From Planctomycetota bacterium (GTDB lineage: Bacteria > Planctomycetota > Planctomycetia > Pirellulales > PALSA-1355), in the NCBI GenBank assembly GCA_003389325.1, contig QQVE01000004.1, positions 1 through 64,000 of the forward strand: a stretch of 64,000 nt of DNA. Reading direction: 5' to 3'. The translations under genes and the position numbers were made by a program. This document shows positions 1-8,694 of the stretch, one piece after another. A model generated the notes under the pieces. That model was not told the origin of the DNA and ran no database searches. It saw only the letters and a program-made list of their open reading frames with translations. Numbering within the stretch: position 1 is the stretch's first letter; each line of letters begins with the position of its first letter.

Positions 1-161
1 ACTCACCTACCAGCCTGGATCCGCACGCACCGCCGCGTTCGCCTTTGGGTACAAGCCAAACTCGCCCTAACCGCCCTCCGCCGAGCAATCAAAACAACAC
101 CTTACGTCAACTGACGGGAAAAGCTGTGGCGCTTCGGGCTGGTGTGGAGACATGCAATGTA

Positions 162-271
162 GCAGGCTCACTCCGTGAGCCGTCGCAGCGTCTCAAAAAA
201 ATTTTTTTCGAACGATGGGGCTGTAGACGCTCTCCGCGCGCTCTGCTTGACGGCTCACGGAGTGAGCCTGC
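162..271. repeat. Inverted repeat with 23-bp arms, each itself a hairpin
   Basis: The arms at 162-184 and 249-271 are exact reverse complements. Each arm contains its own palindrome, GGCTCAC-TCC-GTGAGCC, so the unit can fold as two small hairpins or one long one. An A/T run (196-208) lies between the arms. The unit sits just downstream of the stop codon of the minus-strand gene ending at 276. A half copy of another dispersed repeat (core GCTTCGGGCT) lies immediately before it at about 129-149. It could act as a transcript end or a REP-like element; no protein in this stretch is credible. Confidence 0.75.
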
Positions 272-275
272 AACA

Positions 276-3200
276 TTAGCCTTCGCGGTACGGGCGCGAG
301 GCTTCGTAGAGCTTGATGTGCGACTTGACGTCTTCGACCAGGGAGGGGCGGTCGGAGGCGGCGTCGAGCAGGCGCTCGGAAACGTCGATCGCCTTGTCGA
401 ACTGGCCGTTCTCGGCCAGCGCGATCGCCAGGGTGTCCATCACTTCCAGATCGGTCTCGCCGGCGACCTGGCAGGCCAGTTCGGCCCAGCGCACGGCCTC
501 CTCTCCGTCGCGGTTGTCCGCTTCGGGGCTGGTCGCCAGCAGCCAGGCCAGGTTGTTGGCCCAGGTGTAGGTGCGCGTGTCGACGGCCAACTCGGGCTCG
601 AGCCGCAGCGCTTCGCGATAGTGTTGAATGGCCTCGGCCCGCTGTTTCTTGAGCTGTAGCAGGCCCGCCAACTCGGCGTGGACCACGGCGTCGTGCGGAT
701 TGAGCTCCAACAGCGCCCGCAGCGTTTTCTCGTCGCCGCGCGGTTTTTGGGCCTGGCGCAGGCGCACGCCTTCGAGTCCGCGCTGGGCCAGCGTGTGGTC
801 CGGATCGAGCTCGAGGGCCTGAGCATAACAGCGCCGCGCTTTGTCGAGATAGAACGGGCTGGGCAGCAGCGTCGCACTCTTGAAGTTCACGGCCTGCCGC
901 AGGGCGTGGTCGCCGAGCGTGACGTAGAACTCGGGCGTGTCGGGTTGCAGGCCGAGCGACCGGGCCAGCGACCTGGTCCATGCGCTGCGCGGGTCGCGGC
1001 GGAGGATCGAGCTGGCCATCTCGTCGGGCTTCATGTCGCGAAACAGGTGCAGCGGGGCGTCGAATTCGAGCTTGAGATCCAGGTCGGTATTGAGCTCGCC
1101 CGAGCCGTCCGCCTCGAGCAGGCGATCGAGCTGATCTTTGCCGAGGGCGTAGTTCGAGAGCAGCAGCCACCGCAGGTCGGACCCGCCGAACCACGACTCG
1201 AGGTCGGCCTTCACGGTTGGCGTGTTGTCGACGGTCTCTTGCAGCTTGGCCAGGGCCTCGCGGTCGGGCACCAGCGGCTCGGTCGAGGCCAGCAGCATGG
1301 TGTCGCCACCGCCGGCCAACTCGATCACGCCGTAGTAGGGAAACTCCGACTTCATCGTCCGCACGATCATCATGTAGTCGCGCTTCATGAAGTCGTGGGC
1401 CTGAATCCACTGGGCCAGCACGCCGCCTTCGGTCAGGTGCTCGCGGGCCGAGCGAAAGTACTCGCGCGTCAGCAGGTTCGAGCAGCCGGCCATCCAGGGA
1501 TTCGACGGGATCGAGATAATCAGATCATACTTCTGGCTGCTGCCCTGCACCGCGGTGCGGCCGTCGCCAAAAACGATCTGGAAGCGGGCCTGCTCGTCGA
1601 TCTCCGCGGGCGTAAGACGCTCGTCGGCGGGTAGCTCGGCGTTGCGTGCGAGAAGCGCGGCCTTGGTCTGATCCTGCGGACGGCTGTTGACGTGAGAGAA
1701 GTAATCGGCCGCGGCGTACACAGCCGGCTCGAGCTCCCAGCAGGTGACGCGTGTGTCGGGAAACTCGAGTGCTCGCCCCGGGGTGCAGCCGCTGCCGAAG
1801 CCGATCACGAGGACTTCCTTGGCGTCGGGCTTGAACATCCGCGGAAAGTAGGCGCTGCCGGCCTGCGTGGCGACGCCCACGCCGTCGGTGGCGTCGGTCT
1901 TGCCGTTGACGCGCAGCTCGAGCCGGTTGGGAAAGCGGCGATCGACGAACACGCTGCACGAGGCGCCCTCCTCGAACATCAGCGGTTGGATCAGCGCCAG
2001 GGCCTCGTCGGGCGACTCGCGATACTTTTCGGCGCCGCCGTAGATGTAGAGGCCCATGTTCGTCAGCCGCGGATCGATGGGCCGGGCGACCACGGCCACG
2101 GCGGCGGCGCCTGCAGCGGCGGCCACGGCGACCCGGCCCAGGTTGCCCGCGCCACGCCAGGGAATGACGGCCAGCAGCGCCACGACGTACATCGCGCAGG
2201 CCAGCGCCGCGGTGCCGGAGGTGCCCAACAGCGGGAACAGCAGCACGGCGGTCAGGCCGGCGCCGATGATCGAGCCCAGCGTGTTCCAGGCGTAGATATT
2301 GCCCACGGCCGAGCCCACGTTTGCGGCGCTGGCGTGGGTCAGGTGCACGAACAACGGAAACAGAATTCCCATGCCGATCGCGGGCAGCAGTTCCATGGCG
2401 GCGCTGGTGAGCACGCACACCATACCGTTGCCGAGCTGACCGGCGCGCATGTCGCGCACGTCTTCGGGAGCGACCGACAGCGTGAGCGTGGGCAAGAGCA
2501 GCATGCCGGCCAGCGTGCCGAACACCACCAGGCCCACCACGGCCATGGGCAATGCCGGCCGCGAGGCCACGCCGCGCAGATAGGCGTGAAAGATGAGGCT
2601 GCCCGAGGCGATGCCCAACAGCACGACGAACAGCGTAGCGGAATAAGCGTAGGTCGACCCGCCCAGCACGACGGCCAGTTGCCGGGTCCAGGTCATTTCC
2701 AGAATCAGCGCGCCGCAGCCGGCCAGTGCCGTGGCCAGATACAGCGCGGCCAGCTTGGGGCTCCACACGGCCAGCGGCTGGCGCTCGGCGGGGGTTTCTT
2801 TCTTCTGAGCGCGGCCGACGGTGAGCCGCTCGGCCGAGTTGGCCGCCATGAGCGAAATGCCGCCGATGGCGATGTTGATCATCGCCGCCAGGTTGTTTGT
2901 CCACAGCAAGCCCAAGGACGGCAGCAGGTGAAAGCCGGCCAGGTAACAGCCCGCCGCGGCGCCGAACGTGTTGATCGCATACAGCCAGCCGGTAGCCTGA
3001 TCGAGCGAGCCGTCGCGGGCGGTGAGTTGCCGGATCAACAGCGGCAGCGTTCCGCCCATCAAGATGCAGGGCGGGCCGACGACCAGCAGCGTGATGGCGA
3101 ACTGCATCAGGTAGCGCAAAAATGGCTGCTCGGGCAGGGCCGCGAACAGGCTGACCGAGGCATCGACCAGCGCCGCGATCTGAAAGGGGATGATCAGGGC

Positions 3201-3476
3201 GATCACGCCGATCAACAATTCGCACACGCCGTACCAGCGCAGCGGCATGGCGGCCCGATCGGCGCGGCGTCCCAGCAGATAGGCTCCCAGCCCCAGACCG
3301 AACAGAAACGATCCGCCCACGGCGGCGAACGCCAGGCTGGAGCTGCCCCACACGTGGCTGAAGCGCTTGAACCACACGACCTGGTACGCCAGTCCCGTGC
3401 CGCCGGAGGTGAAGAACAGCAGCGAGGCCAGCCAAAACAGCCGCGACTGCAAGGCGCTGGTCGACTTCTTGGCCAT
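276..3476 (-). CDS. Membrane spermidine-synthase-like protein with C-terminal TPRs
   Basis: A 1066-residue three-part protein. Residues about 10-470 form a polytopic membrane region of many hydrophobic helices, like the MFS-type N-terminus of 'fused MFS/spermidine synthase' proteins. Residues about 500-760 form a Rossmann methyltransferase/aminopropyltransferase fold with the nucleotide loop GFGSGCTPG (559-567), followed by an acidic residue (E581) at the expected strand end and a later DGRT motif. The last 200 residues hold TPR-like helices, including an ALELDPDH-type repeat and an ALRLEPEL-type repeat. The start ATG has GAGGA seven bases upstream. Such fusions are common in planctomycetes, but their substrate is not established; true spermidine synthesis is an inference I would not make. 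It likely acts at the inner membrane. Confidence 0.85.
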   Translation of the reverse strand: MAKKSTSALQSRLFWLASLLFFTSGGTGLAYQVVWFKRFSHVWGSSSLAFAAVGGSFLFGLGLGAYLLGRRADRAAMPLRWYGVCELLIGVIALIIPFQIAALVDASVSLFAALPEQPFLRYLMQFAITLLVVGPPCILMGGTLPLLIRQLTARDGSLDQATGWLYAINTFGAAAGCYLAGFHLLPSLGLLWTNNLAAMINIAIGGISLMAANSAERLTVGRAQKKETPAERQPLAVWSPKLAALYLATALAGCGALILEMTWTRQLAVVLGGSTYAYSATLFVVLLGIASGSLIFHAYLRGVASRPALPMAVVGLVVFGTLAGMLLLPTLTLSVAPEDVRDMRAGQLGNGMVCVLTSAAMELLPAIGMGILFPLFVHLTHASAANVGSAVGNIYAWNTLGSIIGAGLTAVLLFPLLGTSGTAALACAMYVVALLAVIPWRGAGNLGRVAVAAAAGAAAVAVVARPIDPRLTNMGLYIYGGAEKYRESPDEALALIQPLMFEEGASCSVFVDRRFPNRLELRVNGKTDATDGVGVATQAGSAYFPRMFKPDAKEVLVIGFGSGCTPGRALEFPDTRVTCWELEPAVYAAADYFSHVNSRPQDQTKAALLARNAELPADERLTPAEIDEQARFQIVFGDGRTAVQGSSQKYDLIISIPSNPWMAGCSNLLTREYFRSAREHLTEGGVLAQWIQAHDFMKRDYMMIVRTMKSEFPYYGVIELAGGGDTMLLASTEPLVPDREALAKLQETVDNTPTVKADLESWFGGSDLRWLLLSNYALGKDQLDRLLEADGSGELNTDLDLKLEFDAPLHLFRDMKPDEMASSILRRDPRSAWTRSLARSLGLQPDTPEFYVTLGDHALRQAVNFKSATLLPSPFYLDKARRCYAQALELDPDHTLAQRGLEGVRLRQAQKPRGDEKTLRALLELNPHDAVVHAELAGLLQLKKQRAEAIQHYREALRLEPELAVDTRTYTWANNLAWLLATSPEADNRDGEEAVRWAELACQVAGETDLEVMDTLAIALAENGQFDKAIDVSERLLDAASDRPSLVEDVKSHIKLYEASRPYREG

Positions 3477-4159
3477 GGACGATTCCTCGAGTTCCGACGG
3501 CGAGCCGTGCGCCAGGCAGCAGCACGCGACGGCCCAGGCCGGGCCGCGTGGCCGGATGTTCGTTTGAAACCCCTGGATGGTGCGCCGGTGGGGCCGGACG
3601 TGTTTGCAGCCTGCACGGTCGAAAAACGCCCATGCGGCGGCTAAACCTTTATCGTATTTACCGGACCGCGGCCTGTCGACTGGCTCGCTGGCGTACCGGC
3701 GGCGGCCAGGCCGGATTTCAGGGTGAATGCCGTGGTCGCCGGCAAGTTCGGCGAAGCGTCGAGTCGGTGCGCGAGGCTCTCAAGACCCATCGCGCCGGCC
3801 GTCCGTTTCGCGATCTCGGCGACGCCGACTCGCTGCGGATGATCCTTCCAGCATAGCGTAGCTCGCTCCGACTAGCCGAAGCGCCAGCGAGGTCCGGGAC
3901 GTTCGGCACTTTCAACGTGGGTTGGGGAGTTGAAGCACTCTCGCGGATCCAAGAACCCTCGCTCGCGCTTCGGGCTGGTGTATTCGTGATCGGGGGTCGA
4001 TTAAATGCGAGGGGCTTGCGCATCGAACGAACCGCCACGCATGCTAGCACGGCGCGGTCGCTGTCGAGCGCTGGGGGCTTCTGTGGTATGGTTCCGACGC
4101 TTCGGCTGGCAGCGGACGTCGCGGGGGCACCGACAATCGCGCAAAAAGAGCAGCGAACC
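3477..4159. other. Divergent intergenic region, no credible gene
   Basis: This 683-base stretch separates two divergently transcribed genes. Short open frames exist but show no signal peptide, domain or ribosome site. It contains one inverted pair of the GCTTCGGGCT dispersed repeat (3874-3981). Promoters for both flanking genes must lie here, but I could not single out convincing -35/-10 boxes. Confidence 0.6.
3874..3981. repeat. Dispersed GCTTCGGGCT repeat, inverted pair
   Basis: A minus-orientation copy (3874-3893, agccgaagcgccagcgaggt) and a plus-orientation copy (3954-3981, core tcgctcgcgcttcgggctgg) face each other across about 60 bases. The same element recurs at 9551-9660, 18707-18779, 20374-20404, 42700-42724, 45078-45103 and 47199-47271. 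When translated it gives spurious peptides such as SLALRAGV and SPKRQRG, which should not be taken as protein evidence. Confidence 0.8.
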
Positions 4160-5128
4160 ATGCGTCGCGGGTTGCATCTCAGATTTCTGGTCCTGCTTGC
4201 GTTGGCTGCCCTGCCGCCGGCGATCGCGCACGCCCAGGAGTCGCTTTGGATGTTGAGCACGCGGCGGCTGCCGTCGGCGGGCGAGGGCCGACCCCCGGTG
4301 TTTGCTCCGGCGGTTTGGCGTTTCGACGCCGGGCGGGGATGGGTCGCTTCGTCGCTCGACGAGCTGCTGCGAGCGGGATGCCAGGCGTCGGCCACGAACG
4401 TCTTCATTCACGGCAACGACACCAGTGCCCAAGACGCCGCCGAGATGGGCTTGGCGCTCTACCGTCAACTCCAGCCACACGCTCACCGGGCCGCGCCGCG
4501 GCAGTTCGTCATCTGGTCCTGGCCGACCGCCGACTTGGGAGCCCGCGTCCGCAAGAGCGCCCAGGTCAACGAGCTGCGCACGAATACCGAGGGCTACTAC
4601 CTGGCGTGCTATCTGAGCCGTGCTTCGCCCGAGGTGCCGATGCACATCACCGGCTACTGCACCGGAGCCCGCATCACGACCGGAGGTCTGCACCTGCTGG
4701 GAGGCGGCACGTTGGCGGGCATGCAGATCGCGCAGCAAGACCCCGCGCCACGCCGCCAGATTCACGCGGTGCTGCTGGCCGCCTGCATTCCGAACGACTG
4801 GTTGCTGCCCGGGCAACCGCACGGCCGGGCGATCTCCCAGGTGGATCGTCTCGCGATTACCGTGAACACCGTCGATCCGGTCCTGCGCTGGCATCCTTTG
4901 ATTTGGGGGCGCGGCGGACACGAGGCGCTGGGAATGACGGGACTGCCGGAGTCGTGGAGGTTGGGTCCGGAGCAAGGCAAGGTCGTGTGGCTCGATCTGA
5001 CGCTCGTGCTCGAGCGTCGACACGGCTGGAAATACTACAAGAGCTCGCCGCAAGTGATCACGCTGTTGCAGAGCGAGCAGCAACGAGCCAGCGTGGCGCG
5101 AGCAGAGAGCGAACGGACACGTCGCTAG
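4160..5128 (+). CDS. Secreted alpha/beta hydrolase-like protein (DUF900-type)
   Basis: A 322-residue protein whose start at 4160 gives a clean signal peptide (MRRGLHLRFL then a hydrophobic core, cleavage after AHA, about residue 25). An upstream in-frame start at 3917 would bury that signal and is unlikely. The body shows an oxyanion-type strand VFIHGN (81-86), a WSWPT segment (119-123) and a nucleophile-elbow-like G-Y-C-T-G-A-R (165-171). These match the order of elements in DUF900-type esterases of unknown function. The elbow carries Cys167 where Ser is normal. Candidate acid and base residues are Asp239 and His288, by position only. Substrate unknown; it probably acts in the periplasm. Confidence 0.65.
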   Translation: MRRGLHLRFLVLLALAALPPAIAHAQESLWMLSTRRLPSAGEGRPPVFAPAVWRFDAGRGWVASSLDELLRAGCQASATNVFIHGNDTSAQDAAEMGLALYRQLQPHAHRAAPRQFVIWSWPTADLGARVRKSAQVNELRTNTEGYYLACYLSRASPEVPMHITGYCTGARITTGGLHLLGGGTLAGMQIAQQDPAPRRQIHAVLLAACIPNDWLLPGQPHGRAISQVDRLAITVNTVDPVLRWHPLIWGRGGHEALGMTGLPESWRLGPEQGKVVWLDLTLVLERRHGWKYYKSSPQVITLLQSEQQRASVARAESERTRR

Positions 5129-5175
5129 GCGAGAAAAGCGGACGCTCGGCGTATCGTCCTGTGGTTTTCGACGCG

Positions 5176-6828
5176 TCAGTCGATCAGCCGGTGGTAGCGG
5201 CCCATCCAGTACGGGAGCAGGATGGCGGCGCCGTCGTCGCGGCTGCGGCCGCCGCGTCCGCCGTCGACCTCGTAGGGGTCGCCGTTCCAGCGCATCACGC
5301 GGCGCTCCGAAACCGGCAGCACGATCTTGCTGGTGAGGTCGCCAAAGCGGTTGGTCGCCAGCCCGCCCAGGTCGTTGCGGCCGCTGTTGCGGATGGTCCA
5401 CTCGAACGTGTCGGCCGGCACGTCGCGAAACCACTGCAGGCATACGTCGCGATCGTAGCGCTCCGGCTCCACGAGCGCCGCCTCGGGTCGCGCCGTGGGA
5501 TCGGTCCACTCGCTGGCTTGCAGGGCGGTGCCGTAGATCAAGTTGAACAGCGGGCTGCGCTCCGGCTGCTCGGCCCGCCACGTGCGGCGAATGCTCGCCA
5601 GGTAGAAGCGGCGCAACTCGGGATCGCGCTCGTGCACCAGCAACGGGTAGTAGGCCAGGAAGGCCAGCTCGTCGTCGCTGTGGTTGACCCATTCGGTCGG
5701 CCAGGCATGTTTCTGGAACAGCGTGTTGGCGGCGTAGGCGTGCTGTTCGATCAGCTCGCGCTGGGCCTCCACGTAGCGCGGGTTGCCGCAGATGTGCTCG
5801 GCCACCTTGAGAAACGACAGGATCTCGAGCGAGTTGAGCCCGCGATCGCCCTGGCGGCGAAGATCGTGATTTAATTTGTCGGGCGCCCAGACGCCCCAGG
5901 TGGTCGGCTTGCCCGGCGGGCCGACGTAGTTGTAGCCGTGCTCGATAATATGGTCGGTGATCCGGGCCACGTACCGGGCGATCTCTTTCTTCTCTTCCTC
6001 GTCGGCGGCGACGTTGTAGTAGATCGAATAGGCGAAGTAGTGGCCGTCGATCTCGTCGCTCGAGGTGTCGCCCTTCCACCACCACTTGCCGTCGTCGGCA
6101 CGATGCCATTCGCCGTGCTGGGGCTTGGGCTCGGTGATCGGCCAGATGCTGCGGGCGGCGAAGCCCGGGATGCCGGTCACCTCTTCCAGGAACATGAGGG
6201 CCTCGAGCGAACGCCGGGCGTTGCGCTTGGCCTCCTCTTCGCCGGTAACGCCGTAGCGGAAGGCCTCGGCCGCGATGTAGATACAGGTCCAGAGGCCGTC
6301 GTTGTCGTTGTGCGGTTGATGGTAGCCGGAGCCGAGATCGCCCGGCTCGTTGACGCGAATCGACCCGACCAGGCCCTCGCGCCGATGGTGGGCGACGAGC
6401 GTGTCGTCGATCTGGTGCATCTTCTTTTCGAGGGTCGTCGGCTTGAGCGCGAGCTTGCCGAGGCCGGCGGCGGTTTGCACGACGACGTCGCCCGATGCGA
6501 GCAACGCCAGATTCTCGACATCGTCGTCGGGGAGCCAACGCCGCGAATGGAACACCCGCCACCGCGAGGCTCCCGGCTCCAGGCACATCAGCCCGCGGCG
6601 CGAGCCGACCCAGGTTGCACCGTCGTCGGCGCGGACGCCGCAGGTGACGTCGCCAAACGGCAGCGTCGGCCCGGTATTGGCCAGATCGGCCAGTTCCGAC
6701 TCGCGGAGCCGACGGCCGGTCGTTTCGGGCAGGGTGGATACGCTGGCCGGCGCGGGAGTCCAGGCCAGAAATTCGTCGTCGGCGCCGAGGGCGGCCGCGC
6801 AGCAAAGCAGTACAGAGAGCATGACCAT
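5176..6828 (-). CDS. Secreted propeller/helical-toroid-like protein, function unknown
   Basis: A 550-residue protein with a short N-terminal signal (MVMLSVLLCCAAALGA). Residues about 55-135 read like two 'regulator propeller' strands (DDGATWVGSRRGL, then LASGDVVVQTAAGLGKL). From about residue 150 the sequence changes to a helix-rich region with HQPHNDNDGLW, ending near the ITDHIIEHGYNYVG segment, that looks like an alpha/alpha-toroid enzyme or binding domain. The combination suggests a sugar- or lipid-active secreted protein, but I recognise no named family and no catalytic set. It is convergent with the hydrolase ending at 5128, with a 47-base gap. Start alternatives are M1 or M3; no strong ribosome site is visible. 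Confidence 0.6.
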   Translation of the reverse strand: MVMLSVLLCCAAALGADDEFLAWTPAPASVSTLPETTGRRLRESELADLANTGPTLPFGDVTCGVRADDGATWVGSRRGLMCLEPGASRWRVFHSRRWLPDDDVENLALLASGDVVVQTAAGLGKLALKPTTLEKKMHQIDDTLVAHHRREGLVGSIRVNEPGDLGSGYHQPHNDNDGLWTCIYIAAEAFRYGVTGEEEAKRNARRSLEALMFLEEVTGIPGFAARSIWPITEPKPQHGEWHRADDGKWWWKGDTSSDEIDGHYFAYSIYYNVAADEEEKKEIARYVARITDHIIEHGYNYVGPPGKPTTWGVWAPDKLNHDLRRQGDRGLNSLEILSFLKVAEHICGNPRYVEAQRELIEQHAYAANTLFQKHAWPTEWVNHSDDELAFLAYYPLLVHERDPELRRFYLASIRRTWRAEQPERSPLFNLIYGTALQASEWTDPTARPEAALVEPERYDRDVCLQWFRDVPADTFEWTIRNSGRNDLGGLATNRFGDLTSKIVLPVSERRVMRWNGDPYEVDGGRGGRSRDDGAAILLPYWMGRYHRLID

Positions 6829-6953
6829 TCAGGCGGGGCAGGGAGGTAGGCGCCGTACGGGAAGGTTCTCCATAAGCTAATCACGCCGCCACGGGCCTGC
6901 AACCCAAAGGCTCTCGTGCGCCTCGCGGGCACGCCCAAGCAACGAGAGCGACC

Positions 6954-7886
6954 TCACACGTGGTCGACTTCGCAGAAATGACCGGCCGAGGCGATCACTT
7001 CGTCGGGGATCCCAATCGCGGCCAGTGGCTTGATCATCGTGATTTCGGTCTGGCGCGGCGCGAGGTCGAACAGCTTGCGCGCGGCGGGCGTGTCGGGCAG
7101 CCAGCCGCCAAAGCGCTCGGCGCCTTCGACGCGGGCCAGGTGAAGGGACGCCGAGTAGAGCTGCTCGGCCAGGGTCGGGGAGTGGTCGGCCAAGGCGTAG
7201 TCGGTGATCCGCCAGGTGGCGTCTTTGCGCGCGAGCCGCACGTAGCCCTGCCAGGGGCCGGCGCTTGTGTCCAGCCTGAAGAACCGATCGTCGGGCATGC
7301 GCGCGAGCAACGCCTGCCAGTAGTCGGCGTCGCGGGCGATCGAGAGCGGCAACGCGCCGTGGTAGGCGTCGTAGAGCTTTGACAGCTCTTGCACGTGCTC
7401 CGCGGCCGAGAACTCGACGAGTCGAGCATCGGTCACGGCGGGCTCATCGCCGGCAAGCTCGCGACGGCCTTCCAGCGAGGGGCAGAGGACGTAACCCTGT
7501 CGTGCGTAGTACTCGGGCTTGATGTCGGAGTACAACAGGCTCAAGGCCGCGCCCTGCTGCCACTGGCGGCGCTCGACCCAGGAAATCAATTGGGGGGCGT
7601 AGCCGCGGCCGCGAAAGTCGCCGATGGTGTAGACCGAGCCGATGGCAAAACCGGGCAAGCGTTGGCCCTGCAACTGGAACTGCAGCGGATAAGCGCCGAG
7701 CGAGACGACCACGCGGCAGTCGACGCAGCCGACGTACCAGGTGGCCAGGCGGTGCTTGGGCGAGTCGAGCCGGTAGGCGACGTGGTCGTCGAGCGAACGG
7801 CCCAGGCTCCAGATGTCGAACACGTTGCGGTGCGCGGCGGCCTGCTCTTCGCGCGAGGCCACGTGCATGTCGAGCGCTTCGGACAT
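6954..7886 (-). CDS. GNAT-family N-acetyltransferase
   Basis: A 310-residue protein. The acetyl-CoA loop is FRGRGYAPQLI (91-101), preceded by the strand IGSVYTIGD, and followed by the helix and YYARQGYVLC strand typical of GNAT folds. The C-terminal half (about 150-310) looks like a second, degenerate GNAT or sterol-carrier-like half, as in Eis-type two-domain acetyltransferases. It starts 11 bases after the stop of the J-domain gene and is probably co-transcribed with it. The acceptor substrate cannot be told from sequence. Cytoplasmic; no signal peptide. Confidence 0.8.
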   Translation of the reverse strand: MSEALDMHVASREEQAAAHRNVFDIWSLGRSLDDHVAYRLDSPKHRLATWYVGCVDCRVVVSLGAYPLQFQLQGQRLPGFAIGSVYTIGDFRGRGYAPQLISWVERRQWQQGAALSLLYSDIKPEYYARQGYVLCPSLEGRRELAGDEPAVTDARLVEFSAAEHVQELSKLYDAYHGALPLSIARDADYWQALLARMPDDRFFRLDTSAGPWQGYVRLARKDATWRITDYALADHSPTLAEQLYSASLHLARVEGAERFGGWLPDTPAARKLFDLAPRQTEITMIKPLAAIGIPDEVIASAGHFCEVDHV

Positions 7887-7897
7887 GGCGGCGCCCG

Positions 7898-8587
7898 CTA
7901 CGAGAACGTCACGTTGCGATACTTGAGCCGCAGCTTTACCTTCGAAGCCCAGCCGATGCCGGTATCGCCGAGCTCGACCTGCTCGATCTGCGGGAGCGAA
8001 CCGAGCACGACTTCCAGGGCGTCCTGGTCCACTTTGGTCCCGGTGAGGTCGAGGCGCCGGATCGTCTCGAACACGCGGACCTTGAGCAAACCGGCGGCCG
8101 AGACGGTGGTTTCGAGCAGGGCCAGCTTGCGCAGTCCGGCCAGCATGCGGCGATCGGCGATCAGTTGATCGATCACGGCATCGTCGATCTGCTTCCCCCT
8201 GAGCGTGATGCTGGTCACCTTGTCGAGCACCACCGCGAAGTCAGCGCCGATCGAGCGGGTCAACGGATCGGACGACTTGACTTCCGCCTCGCCGCCGAGG
8301 GCCTTGATCCGCTCAATGACTTTTTCCTGCTCGGCATACTGCTCGACCCAGCGGCTGAGCCACTGCATGCGGCTGGCCTTGAAGCGGGCATATTCGGTGG
8401 CCTGCTCGTAGGCTTCCTGCAAGCGCTTGAACCCGGCCACGTCGCCGCCGGCGTCGGGGTGGGCCGTGCGGGCCTTGACCAGGTAGGCCTGCTTGACGTC
8501 TTCCTCGGTCACGGGCGGGGCCAGGCCGAGAACGGTCAAAAACTCCAGCTTGTCGGGCCGGAATTCCGTGGAGCTTGGTTCGGACAT
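7898..8587 (-). CDS. J-domain protein with LRR-like C-terminus
   Basis: A 229-residue protein. Residues about 14-70 form a J domain: helix with EEDVKQAYLVKAR, the invariant HPD tripeptide (43-45) and the following FKRLQEAYE helix, so DnaK stimulation is plausible. There is no G/F region or zinc domain, so it is a class III (DnaJ-like specialised) co-chaperone. The C-terminal part (about 110-225) has spaced LxxLxL elements such as LRKLALLETTVSAAGL and IRRLDLTGTKV, resembling degenerate leucine-rich repeats. It sits immediately upstream of the GNAT gene, with 11 bases between them, so the two are likely one transcript. Confidence 0.82.
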   Translation of the reverse strand: MSEPSSTEFRPDKLEFLTVLGLAPPVTEEDVKQAYLVKARTAHPDAGGDVAGFKRLQEAYEQATEYARFKASRMQWLSRWVEQYAEQEKVIERIKALGGEAEVKSSDPLTRSIGADFAVVLDKVTSITLRGKQIDDAVIDQLIADRRMLAGLRKLALLETTVSAAGLLKVRVFETIRRLDLTGTKVDQDALEVVLGSLPQIEQVELGDTGIGWASKVKLRLKYRNVTFS

Positions 8588-8694
8588 AAGCGGCGTTTCC
8601 CCTCGGGCGCGGAGGCGGCACTCTGGTTAATCGTACCATCGCCGTGGGGATTTGCATCCCGAATTTGCCCTGCCAGGCCGGCAGCACAAGCACG

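Noticed and set aside
193..1410. 405-residue open frame opposite/overlapping the spermidine-synthase-like gene
   Set aside because: Arg/Ala-rich shadow of the real frame, no start signal; high-GC DNA keeps several frames open.
3548..3856. 102-residue open frame in the divergent gap
   Set aside because: No ribosome site, no domain, composition typical of chance frames.
4001..6805. 934-residue minus-strand open frame
   Set aside because: It runs antisense through the hydrolase gene and out of frame through the secreted protein; both real genes have signal peptides and recognisable motifs, this one does not.
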